DNA from: Rotaria sp. Silwood1
Taxonomy: Eukaryota > Rotifera > Eurotatoria > Philodinida > Philodinidae
Reading direction: 5' to 3'
Assembly: GCA_905250075.1 (NCBI GenBank)
Contig: CAJNOP010000042.1
Coordinates: 907,152-971,151, forward strand
DNA length: 64,000 bases
In this document: one piece after another, positions 1 through 11,751 of the stretch
Layout of the letters: the number at the start of each line of letters is the position of its first letter
Numbering within the stretch: position 1 is the stretch's first letter
The notes under the pieces: generated by a model
Told to the model about the DNA's origin: nothing
Databases searched by the model: none
What the model saw: the letters and a program-made list of their open reading frames with translations, nothing else
Program-made: the position numbers and the translations under genes

Positions 1-810
1 TATAATGTAATTGCATCCATTATTTTCGTGTTCGGCTACACGGGTATTTTCTTTGTGTTAGTCATTTTCTGTTTTGTTTTGTTTTCTCGTTCCCAAATAT
101 TCCGCTAATCGCTCAGCATCGAACCATTCTACCAAATCTTCACACACATTTACGAGTTGAAAGAGTGATTCTTGCCGCTTCGTGTTAGGACAGAATCTCT
201 TTCGTTGAATAGATATACCTTTCAGTATTTCTTATCGTGTCTCCATAGGCATATTGAGATATCGGGGTACGAGAGAGAGAAGCAGAAAATTTTCCGATAC
301 AGGCTTACGCCTACAATTTTCATCGTAAGTTCTACAGAAATGCTAAAAATAGTTCCATTTCATGATTAAATTCAGTGAGATCCACTTTAAAGAGTTCGAA
401 CGAGAGCACAACAAACATTTCTAACATTAAGTAGTGCATAGGCTATAGGAGAGAAACAAAAGAAAGTGTACCCTGTTTTATTTTACTAATAAAATGTCTG
501 AATTTGGCCTCAACAGTAAATCGTTGTTTTTTCATAAAACGAAATAAAAAATATGCGTGCTAAAAGCCAAAATTTTCTGAATAGAACGAACCAATTTTGA
601 TGGGCATTAATTCGATTAGCAATAGGATTTAACCATTCATGAAATCATATTTCTCACTTGAATCTTGTAGGGATTACATTTCTAAATAGTGAGTGTAGGT
701 TTCTCCATTTTACTATCAAAATATTTGCGTAAGGATTTTATTTGAAAATATCAGTGATTTCTCGCTCTTGAAATCAGAACACTTTATTTTAGAGTAGATT
801 GATTTGAAAC
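1..810. other. Non-coding, AT-rich flank
   Basis: No convincing coding exon is seen. The short open frames here lack an ATG, conserved motifs or paired splice sites. The last part is the presumed promoter and 5' UTR of the hydrolase gene that starts at 811, but I see no clear TATA box close to it. Confidence 0.5.
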
Positions 811-2214
811 ATGATTCTCCTACTAATTATTGCCGCTGTATGTTGTTCGTTGAGTTTGTCAACTTCGTTTTCGATACAACCCCGAGCAGATTCGTGTAAC
901 ACTTACAATCATCCACAGTATGGTATCGGTCAGTGTATTGATATCAGTCAATGTCCGAATGCATTGTATATATCCGGTTATTGTGAATCCAAACCGGTCA
1001 ACATTAAATGTTGTTTTTCCATCAATCAAGCACAAAGACAAGAATTTCGAGCCATTTGGATTGCTACTGCGAGCAATATTGATTGGCCTTCGTCGAAAAC
1101 AGCTACGCCGGCCACTCAACAGAATGAACTTATCAATATTCTGAATATGGTCCAACGACTCAACATGAATGCTGTCATTTTTCAGGTGAGCTATAGTCAA
1201 CATACTTATTTAACTGAAATTATTATAAAACGGTGATAGGTTCGACCTGCGGGCGACGCTCTCTATTCGTCGACACTCGAGCCGTGGAGTATCTACTTGA
1301 CCGGTACGCATGGTATTGCACCATCACCCATATGGGATCCTCTCCAATTCATTCTGACTGAGGCACATAAACGCAATATTGAAGTGCACGCTTGGATCAA
1401 TCCATATCGTGCTCGAATGAAAGGTGCAACGTATACTCCGGCTGCGACAAATATGGCTAAAAGATTTTCAAAGTATGCCTACACGTATGACAATCAACTC
1501 TGGATGGATCCAGGATCAAAAGACGTTCAACAATTTGTTCTCAAGGTTGCCGAAGATATCGTTCGTCGATATCCTGTCGATGGTCTGCATATTGATGATT
1601 ATTTTTATCCGTACAGTGATGGTACCGAGTTTCCTGATTCAGCTACCTTCAGTGATTATCAACGACAAGGTGGAACAATGAATAAGGCTGATTGGCGTCG
1701 ATCGAATGTCAATTTTCTAATTGAATCCCTATACAATCACACACATGCTATTCGACCTAAAGCTAAATTTGGTGTATCACCCTTTGGCATTTGGAAAACC
1801 GGTACACCAGCAGGTATTACCGGTCTTTCCTCGTACGATAGTCTCTACTGTGACAGTCGTTTATGGTTACAAAAAGGTTTTGTTGATTATTTAACGCCAC
1901 AACTCTACTGGGCAATTGATCCACCTGCGCAATCCTACAGTGCTTTACTGAACTGGTGGGTAGGACAATCGACCAAAGGTCGTCATATCTATGCAGGTAA
2001 TGCAGCCTACAGAATGAATCAGGCTACTGGTCCATGGGCAGTAACTGAACTCATTCGGCAAGTCAATATTACTCGAACAATGAGTAATCGTCTTGCACTT
2101 GGCAATGTTTTCTTTTCGACGAAACAGCTCATTCAAAATGTTAAAGGTATTCAAAATGAACTTGCCAAACTCTACACAGACAAGGCCATTTCGCCCAAGA
2201 TGAATTGGCTTTAG
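811..2214 (+). CDS. Secreted GHL10/DUF187 glycosyl hydrolase
   Basis: Two exons, 811-1185 and 1240-2214, join in phase 0 across a 54-bp GT-AG intron to give about 449 residues. The protein starts with a hydrophobic signal peptide (about residues 1-20). A six-cysteine stretch (about 29-68, ending in CC) resembles the clip-type spacing of animal secreted proteins. From about residue 77 on it is a glycosyl-hydrolase-like 10 domain, with RAIWIATASNIDWPS, VRPAGDALYSS, HAWINPYRAR, DGLHIDDYFYPY and KFGVSPFGIW in the expected order. In bacteria this family sits among cell-wall-associated hydrolases of the YngK type. The exact substrate is unknown. The protein is probably secreted and acts on a polysaccharide. 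The domain is bacterial in character yet interrupted by a rotifer-style intron and preceded by an animal-like Cys module, suggesting an old horizontal acquisition that has been domesticated. The length fits the family and no break is seen. Confidence 0.9.
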
Positions 2215-2382
2215 AAGAAGAAACACGTCCATATTCACAAACATACTCACGTCCACACTCATATCCTCAACAAATCAGACACTATATTATCCATTGTTAA
2301 TGACGTGTGAAAATCTAGAACGAAGAAATGTTTTGTTTCTTATAATGATTATATTTATTAATTTCGATTTCTAAGAAAAATG

Positions 2383-2388
2383 AATAAA
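2383..2388 (+). terminator. Poly(A) signal AATAAA of the hydrolase gene
   Basis: An AATAAA hexamer about 170 bp after the stop codon of the hydrolase, in AT-rich sequence. It is the first canonical hexamer downstream. Cleavage position not visible. Confidence 0.5.
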
Positions 2389-3066
2389 TTATCGAAATAT
2401 ATTGAAAATATGAAATTACATGTATGTAACTATTTTAGTGTTTCTGACCCATTTCCGTTCACGAAAGTACTGATTCTCGATATCATTTGATTTTTTGGCT
2501 AATATCAATCGATAGAGCGTAAGAAGCTGTAACCATAGAATGTCACTTCCAGCCATTTTGTCATAAAAGTCTTCGATAATAAAACAAAAAAAAACAAATC
2601 TTTTCGAGAGATCCACTCTCAGCCAAATCTTCCCAAGCAAATGAATATTTGAGGAAGAAAAGAAGATCCATCAAAGGCAATTGCCGATATATCTGAACTT
2701 ACCTGACTTGTGAGACCACATTTATCATTTTTAAAGGTTAAACGTCAAAGCTTCATAACCAATATTATTGTTAAATCACGAAGTCAAATGCTCGACTATT
2801 GAAGTCATGGTCTGAAAAGTAGACAGTCTGAATATGACCTCACACGTTCGATAAGTTCAAATGTATCGATCTGTTGCTTTCGATATAGTGTGAACATGGC
2901 TAACAGGTACATACACACTATCGCACTATCAATCGCATCCATTTTTCCAGGAATATTTTTATCTACAGGTTTATTTATGATAGTTCTCGATATCATCTTC
3001 TTCTAATTTCGAATACCTATTTGATATATTGTAATTTTATTATTAATATATACTATTCGTACAACT
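2389..3066. other. Intergenic, convergent gene ends
   Basis: The spacer lies between the 3' ends of the hydrolase (plus) and the phosphodiesterase (minus). No supported exon or repeat is seen. Open frames at 2416-2640 and 2805-2996 lack recognisable motifs. Confidence 0.45.
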
Positions 3067-3243
3067 TCATGATCGAAAAATCCATCTATTCATTGTATTA
3101 TATTGTCCTTCCAGAACTACTTTATAGAAACTTGATGGATATTTTTGTATATCAACGATAATCACTTTTTCGTTTATGGGTACTGTTCTAACTAAATAAT
3201 AATTGTCTGTCATACCATCTTTAAATAAATTTGTAGTTGATAA
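3067..3243 (-). other. In-frame coding continuation after the phosphodiesterase TAG
   Basis: After the TAG at 3244-3246 the same reading frame stays open for 58 more codons to a TGA at 3067-3069. It looks like real protein: LFKDGMTDNYYLVRTVP, then SSFYKVVLEGQYN and NRWIFRS. The match in frame and style to the upstream protein suggests that the TAG is a recent nonsense change, a read-through site, or a base error in the assembly. Confidence 0.6.
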
Positions 3244-4482
3244 CTACACTTTTACAATTCCTACAGGATCTAAAACTGTCCAACTAATGTTTAAACTAGC
3301 ATTATGTAATTTGATATTCGGTTTTATTAATGAGACTTTGCCTATCAATGGTACTCCATCTAATTCTCGTTCAGATTCAATCGGAATATTGAGATCGATC
3401 CATCTTGCAATTGTTGGATATATATCAACTATGGCAGGTTCAAAATCATGAAAATAACTATTCATTTGTTGACTATTTGTTATTATCCAAGTTGTTCGTT
3501 CTCTATCGGACTGATAGTCATGTTCTTTGCCTGTTATAGAATCTCTGCCATGATCTGTTGTAATAATGAATAACCAATCTTCTTGATTATGTTTCATTCG
3601 ATAATTGATAGCTTCCCAAATTCGCCCTATTTGATGGTCAGCATTCTTGACTACTTGGTTGAATTGTTCACTGTCTCCAAACTGATGCGCTACATCATCC
3701 GTATATTGTAAATAAACCCATGAAAGATCAGGCCCATATATTTTGATACATGCGAAAGTTTCATTTGTCACACGTTCATCGATATCAAATATATAATGGT
3801 CATCTAGATCATGAGGATAAGTAATATTGTCGAATTCGTATCCATCGAATTTGTAATCAAATGTAATATTGCCTGCGATGGCTACTCCATCGCCAATAAG
3901 TTTGATACGATTATCTGTCCACGTTGAGAAAATGGCAATCTTTTTATCAGAATATTGTTCTTTAAGAAGTCGAAAAATATTTTTGTAATGATAATTCGGA
4001 TATTCTATATCATTGTCATACACATTATGTTTGTTAGCCCACGTACCAGTGAGTAGATTCATGTAACCAGGTGCTGAAATAGCAGGTGTTTGTGAATAAG
4101 TACCATTTTCACCACCAACATAAGCTCTTGTAAAACTTCCGAGTTCTTGAATCTTTTTCATGTTTGGAATTGATATATTTTCTATAATATCTGCAGGAAT
4201 ACCATCAACGATTATAAACAAAACTTTTCGGGACATCGATAATTTTTTATCTGGTCTTACTGCAATTTTAGCGATAATGACTGTTAATGCAATCACACCA
4301 CCAATAAATATTGTGATTATAATCGCTAAAGCAAATATTCCAATAAATTTTCTATTCATGAATGTTGAAAAACGTTTCTTATCCATTGGAGAATTTTCTT
4401 CTGAACAGTCTGGCATTGGAATTAATAAATGGAAGCTACCATGAAGAAAAGGCACATACAATGTATGAAACTCTATCATCAT
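3244..4482 (-). CDS. Type II membrane phosphodiesterase, ENPP/alkaline phosphatase superfamily
   Basis: A single-exon frame of 412 residues. A short cytoplasmic N-terminus is followed by one membrane segment (about residues 46-74) and an extracellular catalytic domain. Superfamily signatures are present: the metal ligand in IIVDGIPAD (D93), the likely nucleophile in AISAPGYMNLLTGT (S136), the metal ligands in YTDDVAHQFG (D262/263, H266) and TTDHGRD (D310, H311), and a late His in KEHDY. These enzymes split phosphodiester or pyrophosphate bonds of nucleotides or lipids; the exact substrate cannot be read. The usual threonine nucleophile of ENPPs is a serine here. The frame ends at a TAG, but a convincing C-terminal extension lies beyond it (3067-3243). 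It is therefore either a C-terminally trimmed enzyme, a mutated allele, or a sequencing error. Two in-frame ATGs are plausible starts (first codon, or residue 23). Confidence 0.85.
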   Translation of the reverse strand: MMIEFHTLYVPFLHGSFHLLIPMPDCSEENSPMDKKRFSTFMNRKFIGIFALAIIITIFIGGVIALTVIIAKIAVRPDKKLSMSRKVLFIIVDGIPADIIENISIPNMKKIQELGSFTRAYVGGENGTYSQTPAISAPGYMNLLTGTWANKHNVYDNDIEYPNYHYKNIFRLLKEQYSDKKIAIFSTWTDNRIKLIGDGVAIAGNITFDYKFDGYEFDNITYPHDLDDHYIFDIDERVTNETFACIKIYGPDLSWVYLQYTDDVAHQFGDSEQFNQVVKNADHQIGRIWEAINYRMKHNQEDWLFIITTDHGRDSITGKEHDYQSDRERTTWIITNSQQMNSYFHDFEPAIVDIYPTIARWIDLNIPIESERELDGVPLIGKVSLIKPNIKLHNASLNISWTVLDPVGIVKV

Positions 4483-4684
4483 TCGACTGTAGAAACAGAT
4501 TATTTCAACTAAAGATCAATTCAACTAAAAGGTCAGACAACGAAGAGAACAGAAAGGTCAGAATATAAAAAGAAAAAAAAGTGAGATAGCAAAGAGAAAA
4601 AAAGGTGTTGCTTAGGGCATTGTATTTGTCAAATCGATGACGTTCTCTCGATTTTGAGATGTTGTATGCAGGCTACGCGAAAGT

Positions 4685-4693
4685 GTTTATATA
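4685..4693 (-). promoter_or_regulatory. TATA box upstream of the phosphodiesterase
   Basis: TATATAAAC reads on the minus strand about 200 bp before the phosphodiesterase start. The sequence and position fit a core promoter with a leader of moderate length. Transcription start not visible. Confidence 0.45.
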
Positions 4694-5290
4694 CGAATGA
4701 CAGGTTAGAGTCTTTTTTCAATGTAGCAATAGATCTCACAAAGCACCAGTACTGAAAAAAAACGAAGTTTTAAGTCTTGTTTTTTGTATCTTTTGAATGA
4801 ACAAAAGGTCACTACAAATTCATTATAAAAAACTATTCATCAATTCTAACTAAAATATTTTCGTCTTTTTATTCTTTGCGGTTAAGAATTCTTTTATAAT
4901 TTCATTATTACTACGCAATTTAAAATTCACTTTCAATGTTCAGCAATTGAAGTCCTGACATACGATCTTGTCCTGTTATGTTTCGAAGATGGGTTCAGAT
5001 TTTCCTTGATAATGAAAAGCTTCTTTCATGTTCACATCTATTCATAGATATGATCCATAGAACTTTAAACAAGATATTCATCATTGTCGATAAAGAAATG
5101 TTCCAATGATTTTTCCGAAATAATGATGCCATTTCAGCGAAGGTTTCTTGCGAATTAGTCATCTTTGTTTTAGATAAACCTTGTCCGCCAGTTAGATCAT
5201 CATTATTCAATACATACTTGAGTAAATACCGCTTGTCTCAAGATGCCTCCTTGAAGGATGTGTGTGTGAATGTGGAGCTTTTATTCATTT

Positions 5291-5484
5291 ACACCCACAC
5301 CCACACCCACATGAGAGCACTTCTTCACGTACTTTAGACAATTTTTTAAAGCTCACAGAGAGTTAAGGTTCGAAGCAAATGAAGGGTGTGGGTGTGTCGA
5401 TGTGGGTGTGGTTGCGTCGGTGCCTGGTTTATACGAGTACCCACACCCCATGTCTACAGACGCCCACACCCACACCCACACCCT
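5291..5484. repeat. Telomere-like TGTGGG tracts, C-G-C order
   Basis: There are three tracts: a C-rich tract (5291-5311, CCCACA units), a G-rich tract (about 5383-5415, imperfect TGTGGG), and C-rich tracts (about 5440-5484). Spacers are unique sequence. The unit is the same as at six or more other places in the window. Confidence 0.8.
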
Positions 5485-5953
5485 TTTCAAACAAATAGGG
5501 TTATCGATAATTGATTTTATATTCTAAATTATTGAAGCATCGTACCAAAGTCAAGGTCCACTGCTAAAATCACACTGGGAAATGCATGAATAAAATCCAT
5601 CGACTTGACCGAGTCGATAAATATATGTCGATGCATATATACTCATTTATTATCTTGATTAGTTAAATTTCACCAATAGAAACGCTTGAAAAAATCTGCA
5701 ATAAAATCGACAAGCATCGTTAGACATTTACCATTTTTTTACCAAAGATTATATTCTAAGTAGGCTCGGCGAGTCTCGGATCTCGGATTGGGCGTCATTT
5801 TCGATAAAATCATACCATATTGAGAGAGGTTAAAAATCGACTTTTTTTGCGCCAGACGGATCAAGCTGAAATTTTAGGATATGAATTATGACTAATACTT
5901 ACACATCTTGTGAAAGTTTCATCTTCATACATATAATGGTTGCAGAGATATTT

Positions 5954-6053
5954 NNNNNNNNNNNNNNNNNNNNNNNNNNNNNNNNNNNNNNNNNNNNNNN
6001 NNNNNNNNNNNNNNNNNNNNNNNNNNNNNNNNNNNNNNNNNNNNNNNNNNNNN
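5954..6053. other. Assembly gap (100 N)
   Basis: Exactly 100 Ns, the usual placeholder for a scaffold gap of unknown size. Confidence 0.99.
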
Positions 6054-6955
6054 TAACAGTTAAATATATTTTACTGGAAATCTTTACTTGTTTTTTTTTT
6101 TATTAGTGTACTCAAAAAGTGAGTACACTACTAGAATCGGTCAGTGTGTCCGGCCGGCCGTCGGTTTACATGATAACTTTAGAAAGGAGAGTCCGATCAC
6201 GATGAAATTTTCTACACGGTTCAGTCTTTAGAATATCTCGGTGGAGTTCGAAAATGAGAAGGATTGGCCGAGCCGTTCCTGAGTTATTGCAAAAATACCC
6301 ATTTTCTCCTATAGCTTCCTATGGAAAAATCGACCCATCCCCGCTTTCGTAAAAGACTTTTCCTATCATAGTCAACTAAAACCCCAACTATTATATACCA
6401 TTCGATAGAGAATTTCAAGAGCTACAAAATAATATATAAAACATAAAGAAGCAAGAAGGTTGACTCACCTATCACAAGGATACTAAAAGAGAACTAGATT
6501 ATATTTTGGTCCACTATCTAATTGATCCACAAACAGAGCTTTATCTTCCGATCACAGTAATGATACTTCGAGGTTTTTAAAGATGGAGAACTCGAATGTG
6601 TACTGCACTTCCATCGAAATACTATTAGTTGAGCAGTGACCAATAGAAATGAAGTTACAGGAAAAACGACTTTCTTAGGGTAAATCAAGGGAAAGAGTTC
6701 AAACTTGAGCTGTATTCGGTCCCATGTCCTATTGGTTTGGCAACGCACAATAGAAAACAACATTTTAAATGGTAGATTTCACAGTATAATTTTGATATTC
6801 AGACAGTCTAGGATGATTGATTTGTATGATTCACTTTTTGAAGTACACATAACTCTCGGATTTAAATCCGAAGTTTCCGCATTTATTTTGTTTTATTTTT
6901 TCAACGGCCCAAAATAGATAAACAGCTCAACTTCAACAGTTTCTACGAGTTATGT

Positions 6956-7156
6956 GTGTTTCAGCAACATCTGATTTATTTAATTGCATCCATATTATTG
7001 ATGTTCATTCCCACTTTGACGAGCTTTGGAACAACTAGCCTTGCTTCGACTCAGTTTCCTTTGCTAGCGCCTGAAGAATATTTATCATATCGAACAAACA
7101 GAAATTTCAAATTTGGAACATTGTTTTCCAATGAAAACGGCTTAGTCTCACTTCAG
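6956..7156 (+). CDS. Possible secreted-protein exon, unknown
   Basis: The frame is open from an apparent acceptor (TTTCAG, about 6959-6964) to a CAG|GTACTT donor at 7156. It encodes a hydrophobic leader (LIASILLMFIPTLTSF) followed by a polar stretch, which looks like a signal peptide and the start of a mature chain. There is no ATG near the leader and no matching second exon was found. I do not recognise the product. It may be one exon of a gene or a gene fragment. Confidence 0.25.
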
Positions 7157-7199
7157 GTACTTGCCGCTGAAATCATAAAAAGGTATAAATAAATATTTC

Positions 7200-10100
7200 T
7201 ACGTATAAGTTTTTTGTTACAATATTCACTTATTTTTTTAAACATAAGTTGTTTAAAAGTGAATATTCATGATTATTTTCCTATTCGATTCATGATCACT
7301 TAACAAAATTTTTTAAAATATGAATGAGACTTTATACATTTTTGTTTTTATTTCTATAGTTCATTTTTATTGTCTAAAGTTAAGATATCAAAGGAATAAA
7401 CGATACCAACATTGATATAGATCTATTTATCAAATCAAAATGAAGGCTGAAGCTGCAGATTCTGTCTTTCATCACCAACTTTAGGAAATGCCAGCTAAAA
7501 ATCAATATGATTTGTAAACATTTATTTTTAAAATTCAGTTTCATTTTACAATCTAATGCTTCCTTCCATTCTCGAAAGTAAGGATATTCAAGCACAAAGT
7601 ATTGTCACATTGGTAAAGCTTTTTTGTTTTGTTTAAATGGTGAATGCAGCTTCATAGTTTCTTTTCTAATTCAAATGGTAGAATATTCAAGTCAAATTAC
7701 TCTGAAGCTTGTAAAGAACTAATTGTTGAACTTGGATTTGAATTCATACACCCAAAGTTCTTTTTTTCTTATCAAACGTTAGAAATTTTAAATAAAACCT
7801 ATTCTACTGTTAACAATAATATGTTTTTCGCGTTTAAATTTTAACTTATAATCTTATCATATGTTTTATGTGTTAATGAGAGATGTGACTGTGGAGTTTG
7901 GCTGTCGGTATGGGATATTAGTGCACGAGAGGCTAACATTCACTCCGGTATCATTTTAACTCAATTAACTTCTGAACATTTTTAGCATATCGGACTAAGG
8001 TGCAACAGTAGTCACTTTGATTCACTTGACATATTTCACAGAATAGATCAAAATATATGTATTTCAACATTCTTTACTTCAGTAGATCGGCATGCATAAG
8101 TTTTTTCGAAGTGCTTTTAGAGTCGATGCATCTAAAGCGAACGAACTTCACATAAGTGTACGTTGAAACTCCCATATCTCTGCTATTTTCCATTATAAAA
8201 TTTTAATTTTTATACCACGAATGTTGTGATATAAAGAAACAAATTTTAGCTAGAAAAACAGTTGCATAATAAGCGGTAGAAAATTAAAAATTAAAAACGT
8301 TCGTTTTCTGTGCATGTTTCTAAAGCGACCGCGCCAGTGAAGAAAAAGCAGAATAGTGAATGAGGCCGAATCTGCTCAGTTTTACCTGAAAGCTCCAATG
8401 AAATATTTTACAATAGGTATCATTCGATTCCTTATATTCAACTCGATCATATTGTAGGGGCTCGCCTCAATCGATGCTGATATCCATTTTTTATTGAATT
8501 TAAAAGCAATATACTCTTCGTTCGCTTTATGCGTAAGACACCTAAAGCGAAAGACGGGCAAGGAAATGCCTCTATAGTGAATGGACCAGCCATTTTAGCT
8601 GGAGATCAAGTATCTTTCAGTGTTTTCTTTATTTATTACTGATCAACATCAATATCTGCATAAACTGCTGCTGAAAAATCTCTTCGGAATTGCTACTCTT
8701 AACATATACTAGCAGTTCAATGAGAATAAATGAACATTGTTAACTAAACGTCGCTTTCATTTCAGACGTTTGCCTATCAATAGAAAGACTTGGAAAAACG
8801 CTAATTTTTCTGTAAATTTCTTGTTTTTTTGTGAGTGATATCACACACCTAGACAACGATACTACATAATAATTAATGAACGGTATCGGCTAGTTTCATA
8901 TTAGTGCTTTTTTATATTTTTGTTGAATTTTAGAAATGTATCCGTAAATTAACCATTAATCATGGTAATTATAAAGGGAAATATAAATGATTTTCTTTTC
9001 ACTATTTTAGTTCACAGTAATACCTTCTCAGTAATTACATCGTTCTATCAGCGCCTCTCAGATCTAAGATTTGTCACTTTTTTAGGAACAACAGTTTCAA
9101 TTGTAGTTTTAGCAACAGCGTCCAAGAACTAAGAAATGGGAGCGCCTAATGTATAGGGGAACTAAGCGTCCCTATGATAATTTCTCCGGGAAACAAGAAT
9201 TGACCATTAGTACCCTCACAGTTTCCCATTCATGAAAGAGTGAAGGTGTGATTCTATAGTTATGTTCAATCAAAAGCTAGCAAGACGCATTTTGATTACG
9301 CTTATGTAATCTTATCAATTGCTAATGATTTGAAAGAATGATATAAATTTGTGAATTGAGGTTGTTGTTGATTGAAGGGCTCTCGTTTTTTTTCTAGAGA
9401 CATTCCTGCCATTTTTCTTATCGTTGATATCTTCCTTGTTTGGTTTGTTGTCGTCTCTGTTTGATAAGGTCGTCGTTATTCCCCTTGATGCCGTCGTAGT
9501 GCTTGATGTTGCTCTCGGCTGCTTGGGAGTTGCCAATTATCACTGTCTCCTGTGACCTTGTTGTCTTTTTCTTGTACTATCATTTTGTGAACTGTTAGAA
9601 ATCGATTGATTTTGGCTTGGAATCATATTTGTCACAATTGGTTTCAACATCGGTCAACTTGTTGCCGAATTTTCGGCAGACAACAGTTAATGAAGATTAG
9701 ATCCATATTCGTTGCTTTCGATTATCGATTTTGAGAGAGTATTACCATTTTGGCTTTTGTTTGCATTCATTTAAAATTTTTACAATAATATAAAAAGACA
9801 TTTTCGGTAATTACATTCTTTCGTTGCAATAACTAAGATATACTCACATTGAATTATTTAATATTACTTTTGTGTTGAAAATATTATTGTTCAGGAATTT
9901 CGAATAGAATAGTTTATTTTGAGAATGATATAGAAATGGAATATTTCTATTCGAAGATAAATATTACTTGAAAGAAAAAAAGTGTAATTAGAAAAATGTC
10001 AACTGTTGTCCATCCAAAAAGTCGGTGCATGTGACTATTTTTTGAATAACTCGAGAACAAAAAGGGATAGAGACCTGACGTTTTCACCATTCGAAAGAGT

Positions 10101-10365
10101 GATATCACGTGTATCTATCTATCTAAGAGTCACTAGGCTCGAGGGGTTATTTCATGATCGCTGTTCAAGTGACATTTTTTTCGCTGTTTTTTTTCATCAA
10201 ATGTCACAAGACTTTCAACTCAAATTATACACAAATGCAGCCGAAACCAACCCTTATTTGCGATAAAATTTTGAGTCGCTCTTTTGATTTTTTTCTCCAA
10301 CAGGTTTTTTTAACAACATCATAATTTTTGTTGCAATATAGGGTAGTTTTGGCTACATTTGTGTA
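7200..10365. other. Intergenic, no gene seen
   Basis: AT-rich sequence with scattered short frames only. A Thr/Ser-rich frame at 9315-9536 (minus) is low-complexity and unconvincing. Two related blocks, near 8080-8150 and 8515-8560, are partly inverted to each other around CTAAAGCGAA, hinting at a decayed inverted repeat. Confidence 0.4.
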
Positions 10366-10430
10366 AGGTGCGGGTGTGAGTGTGAATATTTAGAGTACCG
10401 AACCCATCGCCTACACCAACATCCACACCC
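10366..10430. repeat. Degenerate telomere-like foldback (G arm then C arm)
   Basis: A G-rich arm (GGTGCGGGTGTGAGTGTG) is followed after about 30 bp by a C-rich arm with ATCCACACCC. It is a degenerate copy of the same arrangement seen at 13804, 16080, 30541, 33248 and 56166. Confidence 0.6.
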
Positions 10431-11465
10431 TATTGTTATTCTAGACCATTTTTTCGGGTCGAAGCACAGCAATTTCTGAAATAATGTAAAGCATTAGTCC
10501 TGGTCGGAAAGTCTAGTTTTTTTTATTGAAACCACATTTTATGCAAAAAAGCCTTATATTCGTAATTAGCGTGGCCGATAACCTATATCTAGATGAAATT
10601 TCAGTTCAAAAATGAAAAAAGCTTTCTTCGGAATACGAAGGCGGAAATTTTTACAAAAAAGAGTTGTCTTTTTTTTAAAACAAAGTGCATAGTTTTTTTA
10701 GAATTTAATGGTGATTCTAACCATGTAATTTTTTTCAAAAAATCTTGGAATCGAAAAATAGCCTTACCGCCACTTGTACTTTACCTTGAGAATGTTCTCG
10801 TATTGTTTTTAAAAATCTGTCTACACAGTTGTTCATCATTCACTGGATGCGCGTGTTGTCTTATTAAAATTCATATTCGGTTTTCTGATCATTGTTGACA
10901 TAGAAAATAAAGAAAACTGCTAAATCATTTATTTCATGATTTAGACTGTAATCATCTATTTTTAATGCATACGATCATGATTGAACTACTTCGAAAACAG
11001 ACAATCACATACGGAATCAAACTATTTGAGGCTGTTTAATTTAATTTTATAGATGCTTTGTAAAGCTAGTTGGTTGGAACTGCTGTAGAATGGGGTGATG
11101 AATATGTCTTTTGGCTTGAAAAAACTAGTCTGTATTCAAAGGAGAGAAGGAAAGGAAATGTCTAATGTAATTTGATTGTTTAAAACATGTGCTATTTCAA
11201 ATACATTCATCAAGTCCAAATAATAGGTCAATTCAACAATACAACACATACATACCTGACTCATTTTATCTTTATCTCTTGGATGATTTCACATTTATTA
11301 GTGAAAGTGAAGAGGCCACTGCTCGGCATTCTATTCTTCAGTATCGTATTGAATAAAATCTACCGAAGAGGCATCCACATTTTTCTCGTCTTCTATTTCT
11401 GGAAGCGAACTTCACTCACAAAGAGCACGATACACTCAAGTATCCCTTATATTTCTGTGCTTGAT
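10431..11465. other. Intergenic, no gene seen
   Basis: No supported exon. The sequence from about 11300 onward is the distal upstream region of the LEA-like gene and holds one heat-shock-type half-site pair (TTCTGGAA at 11397-11404). A single pair is weak evidence. Confidence 0.35.
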
Positions 11466-11616
11466 GACCCTCGTTCTCTTTCTTTCTATACTGCGTAAAA
11501 AAGAGCGACAGCGAGGATGACTAAAAGCAGCTAGAACACAATGAAAGAAGGAGAGAAAAAAAAAAAGAAAAAAAGAATGTTCTTACCTCCCGAGCACCAT
11601 ATATAAAGGCGAGTTC
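11466..11616 (+). promoter_or_regulatory. TATA promoter of the LEA-like gene
   Basis: TATATAAAG lies at 11600-11608, preceded by a purine-rich stretch and followed by GCGAGTTC. The gene's ATG is about 145 bp downstream. A leader intron ending TTTATAG at about 11740 is likely. The whole ~150-bp block, TATA box included, recurs in inverted orientation at about 13314-13464. This supports it being a functional unit that was copied. Confidence 0.65.
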
Positions 11617-11751
11617 TATCACCAGTGTACATTCACATTCATTTCAAACAACTACTGTTACTATTCTCACGTCTAGCTATGTCAGTACAATCTTTCTATT
11701 TATGTTTCACAAGCGATCAGAACTTTTTGTTTTGTTTATAGAAATTGAACG

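Larger units (their letters stand above)
4700..6955. other. Intergenic region with gap and repeat debris
   Basis: No supported gene is seen. It holds the TGTGGG-like tracts at 5291-5484 and a 100-bp assembly gap at 5954-6053. Just after the gap, about 6110-6350, is a GC-richer block (containing GTCCGGCCGGCCGTCGG) that looks like part of a dispersed repeat rather than local unique sequence. Confidence 0.5.

Noticed and set aside
9315-9536. Thr/Ser-rich minus-strand frame
   Set aside because: Low complexity, no neighbouring exon and no motif.
10006-10266. 86-codon plus-strand frame
   Set aside because: The surrounding sequence looks like dispersed non-coding repeat; no family resemblance.
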